From Candidatus Methanophagaceae archaeon (GTDB lineage: Archaea; Halobacteriota; Syntropharchaeia; Alkanophagales; Methanospirareceae), in contig QENJ01000051.1 of the NCBI GenBank assembly GCA_013374505.1, forward strand, positions 1-18,192: a DNA stretch of 18,192 bases. Direction: 5' to 3'. The notes under the pieces were generated by a model. That model saw nothing but the letters and a program-made list of their open reading frames with translations. It ran no database searches and was not told the DNA's origin. The translations under genes and the position numbers were made by a program. Position 1 is the first letter of the stretch, and each line of letters opens with the position of its first letter. This document shows, in pieces, positions 4,831 through 12,668 of this stretch.

Positions 4831-7482
4831 ATGAGTGCAATTTTAAAAGAGAGTAAAAGGACTTCTTTGATCTGTGGCGTTATATTAGCTTTTATATTCT
4901 GCTTGGCGCTCTATATCCGAGCTGCGATACCGTATAACATCGTTTTTACAGACCATTTTGTGCGATTTGCCGTGTACGATCCCTGGTATAACCTGCGGCT
5001 TCTTGAAAACACACTACATCACTTTCCATATCGTATCTACTTCGATCCGTTTACCGCTTATCCTTTCGGTACATACAACCCTTTTGGTGCTCCGTTGTTT
5101 GACATGTCGCTTGCTTTTATCGTACGGGTGATAGAACCGAGCAGCTCGGCGTTAGGTCTGCATGAAATGGAAGTGATAGCGGCATGGTATCCTGCAGTGT
5201 TGGGTACACTTACGATATTACCTGTTTATTACATCGGAAAAGCGTTGTATAATCGCGGTACCGGGCTTATGTCCGCAGCACTAATCGCGATCATTCCCGG
5301 ACAGTTCTTAGCTCGTACTCTGTTGGGCTATACCGACCATCACGCGATGGAGACGCTGCTCAGCACGATTGCCATACTATTATTTATCCTCGCGCTAAAG
5401 AGTGCAAGAGAAAATGATATAACTTTTTATTCTTTCACCGATCGAGATTGGCAATCCTTAAAAATGCCTTTAGTTTATTCGTCTTTAGCAGGGCTCTCAA
5501 TCGGGTTATATTTCCTCACGTGGATGGGTGCGCCGCTTATCGTATTCATTCTGCTTGTATATGCTTTGGTTCAATACATCATAGACCATCTCCGGGACAC
5601 GAGCACCGATTATCTTTGTATTCTTAGCATGCCGGTATTCATAATCCCCTTATTTATGATAGCACCTGCACTTTCTTACGGCTTTCTCCAGACATTCCAC
5701 CCTATTTCTCTGTTCATGGGCATAACAGTATTCCTTGCTTTTGCAATACTCTCCTTTTTGTTTAGAGCACGAGAAGTAAATCCGTATTGGTATCCTGTAA
5801 CAATATTTGTAGTTGGCGTAATAGCGTTTCTTCTTTTACGAGTTTTAAATCCCGTTTTATTTGCAACGCTGACAGAACCCCTTATGTACATATTTGCTCC
5901 TTCTGAGATTGATTTAGCGATAGCCGATGTTCAGCCAATGAGTTGGGACGATATCCTGAACTGGTTCTACACGACTTTCTTTATCGCTCTCGCTGGTCTT
6001 GCATGGATGGTTTATAACATTTCAAAAAAATTCAGGTCGGAAGAGGTTTTTTTTGTCGTCTGGAGTATCGTGATTCTACTCGCATGTTTCGGGCAGAACA
6101 GATTTGCAGCGTATTACGCAGTGAATGTAGCGATTTTGTGTGGCTTTGTCGCATGGCAAATTATCGGATTTGTGGATTTGAGAGAAGAGCAAGAGCGGAA
6201 TAGAGCGAGGGAAAAGATAAAGAAGGATAAAGGTAAAAAGACAAAGACCAAAAAAACGCAGGAACCCGAGAAGAAGTTGTTACACACAGATGCCTGTATT
6301 GCTTTTGCGGTTATTGTACTCGTTATGTTTTTCCCGTTGATTGGTATACCGGGAACGAAATATGAAGGACGTACATTAGCGACTGCGAAGAGTGAAAGTG
6401 GCCCACAATATGATTGGTATGAATCCCTTTCGTGGATGCGGGATAACACCCCGGATACAGGCGTAGATTATTACGCTTTATATGCAGTGCCAGCAACACG
6501 TAACGGCTATGAGTACCCCAAATCAGCGTATTCGGTGATGAACTGGTGGGATTACGGTCACTGGATTACTCGCATCGCTCATCGGATTCCCGTAGCTAAT
6601 AACTTTCAGCAGGGTATTGGCGGCCCGTATCGGGATAATCTACCGGGTGCTTGTGTATTCTTTACTGCAACGAACGAGACAGAGGCAAACGAAGTCGCAG
6701 ATGCGCTGGATGTACGATATGTAGTGAGCGATTACAAGATGGTGGATTTCTGGGATTCGCTCTATAACAAATTCAGTGCGATGATGCTCTGGGCGGGCGA
6801 CACGGAAGGCTACTACGTGCAAGTGAAGACAAAAGAGGGATATAGAGTGAAACGGACTACAAAGTTTTACAAGACGATGGAAGCACGTTTGCACCTGTTT
6901 GACGGTACGCGCACCGTTATCAAGACCGAAGCCATTCCGGCATTGCAGCACTATCGGTTAGTGCATGAATCGCCTCAGTACCTGATCCCTTTTGCTGTTG
7001 AAGACGCTAGAAGTGGCGATATTCGGCGCTGGGAACATTATGAGGGCGATTATCAAAGCGCAAAGACAGAAGCGGAGAATCTTCATCGCGGTGTAGAAAT
7101 GGAAGGTGGGCAGATAAAACTAACTCCTGAATTTATCAAACCGGTGAGTTTCGTGAAGGTTTTTGAATACGTAAAAGGTGCGCAAATAGTAGGAACCGCA
7201 CCAAACGGTACGTTAGTTTTGATAACGGCAAATGTGGCCACAAACCAGGGAAGAGAATTTGTGTATTCACAAACGACAGTATCTAACGGTACATACACGT
7301 TTATCGTGCCTTACTCAACCGGGGGGCCAATAGACGGCGAGACGGACTTTGACGTTTTTGCAGAGACTTATAAAATACGCGAGGGGAATATAGAAGACGG
7401 AACGTTGGTCTGGGAGACGCCAAAAACAGTAGAAGTCAACGAAGAGGCCGTTATGGCCGGAAGGACTCTGAAAATAGACTGA
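4831..7482 (+). CDS. aglB: AglB/STT3 oligosaccharyltransferase
   Basis: This membrane enzyme transfers the glycan from dolichyl (pyro)phosphate to asparagine in Asn-X-Ser/Thr sequons outside the cytoplasmic membrane. The 883 residues are normal for archaeal AglB. Family marks are the first-loop acidic motif YDPWYNLRLLE (D50), GYTDHHAMETLL (D169), an APSEIDLAIAD stretch that may be the external-loop-5 SVSE/TIXE-type motif, and the catalytic-domain signature MNWWDYGHW (W572-W-D-Y-G576). About a dozen hydrophobic segments fill residues 12-510, then a soluble extracellular domain runs to the end. A very basic, Lys-rich cytoplasmic-loop stretch lies at residues about 452-486. The C-terminal ~100 residues look like a small beta-sandwich. 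The divergent GT2 gene is a plausible donor-building partner. The gene ends 15 bp from convergent secF. Confidence 0.96.
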   Translation: MSAILKESKRTSLICGVILAFIFCLALYIRAAIPYNIVFTDHFVRFAVYDPWYNLRLLENTLHHFPYRIYFDPFTAYPFGTYNPFGAPLFDMSLAFIVRVIEPSSSALGLHEMEVIAAWYPAVLGTLTILPVYYIGKALYNRGTGLMSAALIAIIPGQFLARTLLGYTDHHAMETLLSTIAILLFILALKSARENDITFYSFTDRDWQSLKMPLVYSSLAGLSIGLYFLTWMGAPLIVFILLVYALVQYIIDHLRDTSTDYLCILSMPVFIIPLFMIAPALSYGFLQTFHPISLFMGITVFLAFAILSFLFRAREVNPYWYPVTIFVVGVIAFLLLRVLNPVLFATLTEPLMYIFAPSEIDLAIADVQPMSWDDILNWFYTTFFIALAGLAWMVYNISKKFRSEEVFFVVWSIVILLACFGQNRFAAYYAVNVAILCGFVAWQIIGFVDLREEQERNRAREKIKKDKGKKTKTKKTQEPEKKLLHTDACIAFAVIVLVMFFPLIGIPGTKYEGRTLATAKSESGPQYDWYESLSWMRDNTPDTGVDYYALYAVPATRNGYEYPKSAYSVMNWWDYGHWITRIAHRIPVANNFQQGIGGPYRDNLPGACVFFTATNETEANEVADALDVRYVVSDYKMVDFWDSLYNKFSAMMLWAGDTEGYYVQVKTKEGYRVKRTTKFYKTMEARLHLFDGTRTVIKTEAIPALQHYRLVHESPQYLIPFAVEDARSGDIRRWEHYEGDYQSAKTEAENLHRGVEMEGGQIKLTPEFIKPVSFVKVFEYVKGAQIVGTAPNGTLVLITANVATNQGREFVYSQTTVSNGTYTFIVPYSTGGPIDGETDFDVFAETYKIREGNIEDGTLVWETPKTVEVNEEAVMAGRTLKID

Positions 7483-7497
7483 AAGTTCACGCAGTAT

Positions 7498-8478
7498 TTA
7501 TGCTTTCACCTTTTTAGTCGCTTTCACCTTCGTAATATCCTTCTTTATACCGCGCTGCACGAATTTCTTCTTCTCTTCCCGTTCTATGTACCACCTTAAT
7601 ATTCCGGCATTTAGCAGCCATGTGTTCAACAAGTCCATGACGAGCCCGAACAGGAGCACGATTGAAATCGCTTTTAAGATTGGAATATCAATGAGATAAG
7701 AAACGATGAACATTGCAAGGACTGCGGTCAACGTTGTAGAGGTCATCATAACACCGGTTTTCATCGTGTTTCGTATCTTTTCGTTTAATTCGCCCTTTTT
7801 ACGAAGCAGGTTTGTCGTCAGTAAAATATTAGAATCCACAGAATAGCCGATGAGCATGAGCAACGCCGCGACCGTGGCAAGCGATAACGCCATCCCAATC
7901 AGGTTTATGCAGGCAATAGCGATTACGATGTCAGAAAAAGCGGCAAAAACTACTGCTGAGGGTGGTATAATCTTTCGGAATACCGCGAATACCACTATCG
8001 CCATCAAAGTAAAAGCAAGTATAATAGCATATAATGCCTGTTTTAGGTATTGCTTGCCGAACACAGGGCTTATATTCGCCATCATGTAAGTTCCAACGCC
8101 ATAACAGTCGTTTAGCAGATCTATTAACTCGTTCCGCTGCGGTTCATCCATAGGCCCGAACTCTATTCGTTTCTTGTTTCCTACACCGGTCTTCCCTACG
8201 AGTACAAGAGGATACTCGGCAAATTTCGCGGTTAGCACTTCTTGCGACTCATCTGTCGCCACTTCCACCATCGTTCCGCCTTTGAAGTCCATCCCCATAC
8301 GAACGGGCGAACCTACACTAAATTGCGTATATGCAATCACAGCAAAAGCGATAAGCAAAATGATCAGGGGTATCGCAATCATGCTTTTTATCGAATATCT
8401 GGTTATATCTATTTTATCCCACCAGCTTTCTCTTTCTTCGCCTTCTTCTCTCATTTCCTTAACATTACCTCTTATCAT
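7498..8478 (-). CDS. secF: Protein-export membrane protein SecF
   Basis: SecF, with SecD, forms a proton-driven partner of the Sec translocon that helps pull exported proteins out of the membrane. The sequence has a first membrane segment (IAIPLIILLIAFAVIAYTQF), the VRMGMDFKGGTMVEV motif just after it, and a large external loop. Five hydrophobic segments follow, with IGYSVDSNILLTTNLLRKKG and MKTGVMMTSTTLTAV in the conserved positions, then a Lys-rich cytoplasmic tail. The frame is open to an ATG at 8544. I prefer ATG 8478 (MIRGNVKEM), because a TATA-like box at 8497-8504 would start a leaderless transcript there; ATG 8454 is another option. In many archaea secF and secD are adjacent, but neither flank here carries secD. 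It converges on aglB. Confidence 0.93.
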   Translation of the reverse strand: MIRGNVKEMREEGEERESWWDKIDITRYSIKSMIAIPLIILLIAFAVIAYTQFSVGSPVRMGMDFKGGTMVEVATDESQEVLTAKFAEYPLVLVGKTGVGNKKRIEFGPMDEPQRNELIDLLNDCYGVGTYMMANISPVFGKQYLKQALYAIILAFTLMAIVVFAVFRKIIPPSAVVFAAFSDIVIAIACINLIGMALSLATVAALLMLIGYSVDSNILLTTNLLRKKGELNEKIRNTMKTGVMMTSTTLTAVLAMFIVSYLIDIPILKAISIVLLFGLVMDLLNTWLLNAGILRWYIEREEKKKFVQRGIKKDITKVKATKKVKA

Positions 8479-8496
8479 ATATCCATATCTAAAGGG

Positions 8497-8504
8497 AATA
8501 AAAA
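8497..8504 (-). promoter_or_regulatory. TATA-like box of secF
   Basis: TTTTTATT on the minus strand is centred about 23 bases before ATG 8478. This spacing argues against the longer frame start at 8544, which lies upstream of the box, and for a short or absent leader. Confidence 0.4.
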
Positions 8505-8635
8505 GGATATGCTTCTTTGTATCTGCTAAAGGCAGTCCCCCCAAAAAAATCAGGGCTTAATGCATCGAGAAAGCAATACTATGGGTCCTGCTTAAGGACT
8601 CTATTGACTTTTTATCCCCTCCATGCTAACCCAAA

Positions 8636-8666
8636 AATCTTGTGTTAATCTCGTGGAATCTCGTGG
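8636..8666 (+). repeat. Three period-10 repeat units upstream of the M24 peptidase
   Basis: Three tandem units are visible: AATCTTGTGTT, AATCTCGTGG and AATCTCGTGG, followed by TTTCTT. They lie in the 257-bp gap between secF and the M24 peptidase, 70-100 bp before the peptidase start. A matching pair in the same orientation relative to its gene lies at 12044-12067. I recall similar AATC-GTG-type degenerate tandem motifs from intergenic DNA of many uncultured microbes, but their function is unknown to me. Confidence 0.7.
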
Positions 8667-8735
8667 TTTCTTACCCCGCTGCTATACAAATACAAAACAT
8701 TAACTTTATTAATCAAACTAAGCAGGAAGGTAAAG

Positions 8736-9854
8736 ATGAAGACAAAACCCATTCTAATGGTCAGCGAGAGCGCGCATAACGCGGATATGTACTACGTCAC
8801 GCATTTTTTATCTAATGCCCCATTCGTTTATCTTCACATTTCGCAGAATGCAACAGGAAAAGAGATACTCATCGTTTCGCAGATGGAATATGAACGGGCG
8901 AAAAAAGAGTCGAGCATAAAAGAAGTTCGTTCTACGTTTGATTATGGGCAAGGACTGAAAACAGAAGAGCTCATTGTCCGGATACTCCAGGAAGAATCCG
9001 TAAATGCGGTTGAGGTGCCAAGGTATTTCCCGTTATATCTAGCGGAGGCACTGAAGAATAGCGGCATAGAAGTGGTCCCGGCGGAGGACTTTTTATTGAC
9101 GAAACCGCGAGAGATAAAAACTAAACAAGAACTAGAGTGTATTTTAAAGGCACAAAGAGCATGCGAGCATGCAATGGAAACAGCCATAGGGGTTATAAAT
9201 GGATCTACCGTGGAGGGCAATCTTCTCGTGGCGCACGACACGATTTTAACTTCTGAACGGTTAAAAGCACATATAGAACACGCTTTGATTGATTCCGGTT
9301 GCACATGTGATGCCGGTGAGCCAATAGTAGCATGTGGCAAAAGAGCAGCGGTACCTCATTTCTCCGGCAGTGGCCCTATTTCCACTTGCGAAGCCATCAT
9401 CATAGACATCTTTCCGAGATTGAAGACCGAGCGCTATTTTGCGGATATGACCCGAACGGTGGTTAAAGGCGAGCCGGCAAATGAGCTGAAAGAGCTGTAT
9501 GTAGCAGTAAAACAAGCTCAGGACGCGGCATTAAGTATTGTTAAAGCGGGTGTTAGATGTGATGAGGTACATAACTTGGTATGTGATATATTCGAGGACC
9601 AGGGTTATGGGACTTTAAGATCAAGCAGTAAAAGCGGGTTCATTCATGCTACTGGTCATGGCGTGGGGTTGGATATACATGAGACCCCCAGCGTGGGCGA
9701 TAATGATTACGAACTACGAAAAGGTAATGTGATTACAATAGAACCGGGATTGTACTACCCCGAACTCGGCGGCGTTAGATTAGAGGATATGGTGCTCGTG
9801 CAGCAGAACGGCTGTAAGAATCTAACGAAATGTGAGAAGAAGTTTGTTGTATGA
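8736..9854 (+). CDS. M24-family metallopeptidase (Xaa-Pro aminopeptidase/dipeptidase type)
   Basis: The protein has the two-part layout of Xaa-Pro peptidases (PepQ/PepP type): an N-terminal creatinase-like domain (to about residue 125) and a pita-bread catalytic domain. All five ligands of the dinuclear metal site are visible: D224 (IIIDIFPR), D237 (FADMTRTVV), H308 (HATGHGVGLDIHE), E336 (IEPGLYYP) and E350 (GVRLEDMVL). It should release an N-terminal residue preceding proline, or split such dipeptides, in the cytoplasm. The exact specificity cannot be read. Length (372 aa) is usual. ATG 8736 is preceded by AGGAAGGTAAAG, a good ribosome-binding match. The stop lies 9 bp from the convergent reductase. 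No functional partner is obvious nearby. Confidence 0.93.
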   Translation: MKTKPILMVSESAHNADMYYVTHFLSNAPFVYLHISQNATGKEILIVSQMEYERAKKESSIKEVRSTFDYGQGLKTEELIVRILQEESVNAVEVPRYFPLYLAEALKNSGIEVVPAEDFLLTKPREIKTKQELECILKAQRACEHAMETAIGVINGSTVEGNLLVAHDTILTSERLKAHIEHALIDSGCTCDAGEPIVACGKRAAVPHFSGSGPISTCEAIIIDIFPRLKTERYFADMTRTVVKGEPANELKELYVAVKQAQDAALSIVKAGVRCDEVHNLVCDIFEDQGYGTLRSSSKSGFIHATGHGVGLDIHETPSVGDNDYELRKGNVITIEPGLYYPELGGVRLEDMVLVQQNGCKNLTKCEKKFVV

Positions 9855-9863
9855 ATCAAATAC

Positions 9864-11048
9864 TCAGAACATCATCCTTACAAGGCTGAGGAGTATCTTC
9901 GGATTCTTCTTTATCATCTCTTTCAATAACGCTCGTTCCGTAAACTCTTTTATCTTTATATCACCCGCTAAAGGATGAAAGAACTCGTTGAAATCTTTGC
10001 TATCCAGGTTTAGTAACAACTGTTTCGCTTTCATCCCGGCATACAGGATTCTACCGAACTCTTTCTTCCATCTCTTCTCGTATTCCATCAACCGTCTCTT
10101 CGAGAAGTTCTTTTCCTGCACCGCCTTTGCAATCACCTCGCCCGCTATTTTCCCGCCGTGCATCGCCTCTAAGATGCCACCACCGGTGATGGGATTTACA
10201 TGCCTTGCCGCATCGCCAACTAAAAGCAGCCCGGCTGATACCGTCTCGTAAACAGGACCACTCAGTGGTACTGCACCGTATATCTCGGTTATTATCTTAC
10301 CATCCGGGAACTTATCACGTGCGAATGCGTTCAAATATGCAAGTGCACGATGATTCTCATCAGAGACCTCACCGCCGATTCCAACACCCACATTTACTGT
10401 ATCTTCTCCTTTTGGAAATATCCAGGCATAACCCCTGGGTGCGATCTCCTCACCGAAGAATAGTTCACCGTAACCCGTGTTTGGTTCGACATCGCACATC
10501 AGGTACTGCGCGCAAGTAGAAACGTCCGCCAAACGCAGTCTCGTGTCTATGCCGCCCCATCGGCCAACCCGAGATTCCACACCGTCCGCACCAACAACGA
10601 CATCCGCAAAGATACGAATATCTTCTCCCGCTGCGTGTGCATAGACACCTTTTACCTGTTCTTGCTCCTTTATGATGCCATAAGCAGCGGTTTTAACCCT
10701 GACGTCAGCACCCGCACGTATTGCATCCTGAGCGAGGAACTTATCAAATAACCGCCGTTCCAGCACATACATCGCCACGTCCATACCGTCAACTGATAAT
10801 ACCACCTCGGAACCGTCAGGACCGTGGGTGATAGTCCCTTTCAGGACCGCGGAGATCCAGTTATAGTCAATCTTCACGAACTTATCTATCTCTCGGCTTA
10901 CACCCTCTGCGCATTTCACCGGCACACCGATTTCCGAGTTCCTTTCGATTAGAACAACATCCAACCCCTTTTCGGCTGCGGTTCGCGCTGTTATGCTGCC
11001 CCCAGGTCCTGCTCCTACCACGACCACATCGTGTTTCTCATCTCTCAT
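9864..11048 (-). CDS. Geranylgeranyl reductase family flavoprotein
   Basis: An FAD-binding Rossmann motif opens the protein (VVVVGAGPGGS, G12-x-G14-x-x-G17), followed by the family block VPVKCAEGVSRE. The substrate-side motif PRGYAWIFPKG and the second FAD block GLLLVGDAARHVNPITGGGI complete it. These are marks of digeranylgeranylglycerophospholipid reductases, which hydrogenate the isoprenoid chains of archaeal lipids at the membrane using a ferredoxin or similar donor. Length (394 aa) is normal. Some archaea have several paralogs with other substrates, such as menaquinone or chlorophyll-type chains, so the lipid role is likely but not proven. No strong ribosome site precedes ATG 11048. It lies 105 bp downstream of the Cas4-like gene on the same strand, with two TAACTATG copies in the gap, and may be transcribed separately. 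Confidence 0.92.
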   Translation of the reverse strand: MRDEKHDVVVVGAGPGGSITARTAAEKGLDVVLIERNSEIGVPVKCAEGVSREIDKFVKIDYNWISAVLKGTITHGPDGSEVVLSVDGMDVAMYVLERRLFDKFLAQDAIRAGADVRVKTAAYGIIKEQEQVKGVYAHAAGEDIRIFADVVVGADGVESRVGRWGGIDTRLRLADVSTCAQYLMCDVEPNTGYGELFFGEEIAPRGYAWIFPKGEDTVNVGVGIGGEVSDENHRALAYLNAFARDKFPDGKIITEIYGAVPLSGPVYETVSAGLLLVGDAARHVNPITGGGILEAMHGGKIAGEVIAKAVQEKNFSKRRLMEYEKRWKKEFGRILYAGMKAKQLLLNLDSKDFNEFFHPLAGDIKIKEFTERALLKEMIKKNPKILLSLVRMMF

Positions 11049-11153
11049 CTCTTTGCTAACCCCTTTACGGCCATAGCCTCTTTAGTTACACGCTACATAG
11101 TTAAAGATGTGCATAGTTAAATCGTATGTAGTTAGTTCCGCTTCTCTAGCAGG

Positions 11154-11990
11154 CTACACGTTTTTTCCCAATAACTTAGAAAGAAGCGTTATTCGCGTAT
11201 CGCAGCGATCCAGAAAGACGCAATTAGCACATGGTGCATTCACGCTTTTATCAGGATATGCACCGCTTTTTATACGTCTCACGTGCTTTAACGTTTGTAA
11301 AGCTCGTGCTCTATCTTTTCTTCTTATCGGTGATTCACGGAATTCCGCAGCTCTTATGTATTCTACAAAGCCTCTTTGTACTGTCGTCTCGAACGTTTCT
11401 TCAATTAGCAGTGCATACGCAGCCAATTGCATCCTATCGTTTGGCCAGACACCATATTCCGGGCTTTTACCCGTTTTTATCATGCAGGGTATGAGTTCGT
11501 TCTCTGTCGTTATCAGCTTGTCTACGCTGCCATTCAAACGCAACTTTTCCGAGACCATCGCGTGTTCTCTATCGTATCCCAGCATTTGCTGCAGTTCTAA
11601 CAGCTCGTTTTCCGCTCGTGCCTTACTCAACCATTCTTCATCTTCTACTATATAGCACACAAATTCACGTTTCTCGTCATCCAAAACGCTTTCTGCCACG
11701 GCATCCAGTTCTTTTTTGTATATATGTTCTACATCATCCACGATTTCGTCAAGTACACTTTTTGCTGCTTTTTCCGGCTCGGCTACTTCGTCCGCCACCT
11801 CGCAGCCGTAAATCTTATGCAGATTGAACGCTAACTCTTTCCAGAGGATACGCTCAATCATGATTCGTTCGTTGCCGCTTATTAATAGTTCCGCGTGTTC
11901 AGGTTCGCGTGCACGGAAATATACCAGTCGGGGGCATATTCCATATTGCGTTAAGTCAGAAACTTTAACTTTCGGGGTTTCGTGCACCAT
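11154..11990 (-). CDS. Cas4/PD-(D/E)XK-like iron-sulfur nuclease, stand-alone
   Basis: The 278-residue protein has the Cas4 layout. One cysteine near the N-terminus (C19, YGICPRLVYFR) and three at the C-terminus (C254, C257, C263 in APCANCVFLDRC) would hold a 4Fe-4S cluster. Between them lie the nuclease elements GSVDKLI (D157), IKTGKSP (K172) and NDRMQLAAYALL (Q188, Y192). The usual Glu two residues before the Lys is replaced: the segment reads PCMIKTG, so the E-x-K pair is M-x-K. This questions metal-dependent cleavage, although I recall other archaeal DUF83 relatives with similar changes. No cas gene or array is adjacent, so a role in DNA repair or another process is as likely as CRISPR adaptation. 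ATG 11990 is chosen over 12086 because AGGTGA sits 4 bases before it and similarity begins there. Confidence 0.82.
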   Translation of the reverse strand: MVHETPKVKVSDLTQYGICPRLVYFRAREPEHAELLISGNERIMIERILWKELAFNLHKIYGCEVADEVAEPEKAAKSVLDEIVDDVEHIYKKELDAVAESVLDDEKREFVCYIVEDEEWLSKARAENELLELQQMLGYDREHAMVSEKLRLNGSVDKLITTENELIPCMIKTGKSPEYGVWPNDRMQLAAYALLIEETFETTVQRGFVEYIRAAEFRESPIRRKDRARALQTLKHVRRIKSGAYPDKSVNAPCANCVFLDRCDTRITLLSKLLGKNV

Positions 11991-11994
11991 TTTG

Positions 11995-12000
11995 TCACCT
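11995..12000 (-). promoter_or_regulatory. Ribosome-binding site fixing the Cas4-like start
   Basis: AGGTGA on the minus strand, four bases before ATG 11990, is a perfect match to the archaeal anti-Shine-Dalgarno. No comparable site precedes the longer frame start at 12086, which adds 32 residues without family similarity. Confidence 0.7.
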
Positions 12001-12043
12001 TGTTTGGTTATACCCTTTTCATTCTTAAAGAGTGTTTGTGTAG

Positions 12044-12067
12044 AACCACGAGATTTTACGAGAATCC
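12044..12067 (-). repeat. Two period-10 repeat units upstream of the Cas4-like gene
   Basis: Read in the direction of the Cas4-like gene, this is ATTCTCGTAA followed by AATCTCGTGG and TT. It matches the units at 8636-8666 closely and keeps the same orientation relative to the downstream gene (54-77 bp before the start codon). Confidence 0.6.
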
Positions 12068-12159
12068 AAAAACCTTTTACAAGCAAAAAGCTTTACAAGG
12101 ATTCATTAAGGAAAGGGACATTTTTAGTTTTTTGACCAAACTCTCTTTTTCTATGTTAG

Positions 12160-12174
12160 TGGTAACTGTTACCA
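12160..12174. promoter_or_regulatory. Operator-like perfect palindrome
   Basis: TGGTAAC T GTTACCA is a perfect 7-bp dyad around one central base, about 95 bp before the HicB-like gene and in the divergent gap between it and the Cas4-like gene. It has the size of a homodimeric repressor site. Which protein binds it is unknown; HicB-type antitoxins bind such sites, but that link is conjecture. Confidence 0.4.
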
Positions 12175-12254
12175 ATTCATTTTCATAAGCAAGGTTTGTT
12201 TTGAATTAATACTAAAAATAATCGAGAAATATGATCTATTAGAGGAGGAGAAAG

Positions 12255-12569
12255 AGGTATAAACATGCAATAGAAATATTCTATAGCGAAGAGGATGAGG
12301 GCTATATAGCGGTGGTTCCCGAACTACCAGGATGCTCCGCGTTTGGGCAAACAGAAGAGGCAGCATTGGAAGAGGTTAAAGTTGCCATAGAATTCTGGTT
12401 AGAAACAGCAAAAAGAGAAGGACGTGAGATACCACAACCTCATGGAAAAGAACACCTCAACGTACTATATGAAAATACATTTCGCACCACACGACCTCAA
12501 AAGGCGGGTATATACACTCCTCCAAAACCTGCCACACAGCGAGCCTCTGTGATTGCTTTTTATCTCTAA
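12255..12569 (+). pseudogene. HicB-like antitoxin-type protein, start codon apparently lost
   Basis: The frame from 12255 reads RYKHAIEIFYSEEDEGYIAVVPELPGCSAFG and continues through TEEAALEEVKVAIEFWLE, the complete HicB-like (UPF0150) fold of about 70 residues. HicB proteins neutralise the small RNase HicA. A strong ribosome site GGAGG (12244-12248) sits six bases before codon 12255, exactly where an ATG is expected, but the codon is AGG. The only in-frame GTG (12312) lies inside the fold, and the nearby ATG at 12265 is out of frame and stops after two codons. A single T-to-G change would explain it; otherwise a non-standard start is used. The last ~40 codons after IPQPHGK do not resemble HicB and may be frameshifted or foreign. 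No hicA partner is recognisable on either side. Confidence 0.6.
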
Positions 12570-12668
12570 ACATGATGAACTAAAGACGTTAACTTAAAAG
12601 TACCGCTAGAGAAATGTAGGCTCACTATCTGGAGAGTGTTATACCCTGCGAGGAAACTTAAAATCTCT

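Noticed and set aside
8585..8599. GTCCT-GCTTA-AGGAC hairpin between secF and the M24 peptidase
   Set aside because: A five-pair stem is common by chance, and it does not follow the end of any gene in the divergent gap, so it is not called a terminator.
10205..10519. Open frame opposite the geranylgeranyl reductase
   Set aside because: Its His/Arg-rich composition and full overlap with the reductase FAD domain mark it as a shadow.
11154..12086. A CRISPR-Cas locus inferred from the Cas4-like gene
   Set aside because: No other cas gene and no repeat-spacer array is present near it. The single repeat-like 30-mer is about 5.6 kb away and isolated.
12469..12600. Remnant of a HicA toxin after the HicB-like gene
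   Set aside because: A short HDELKTL string and a 27-codon frame hint at it, but stops break every frame and no HicA core motif can be read.
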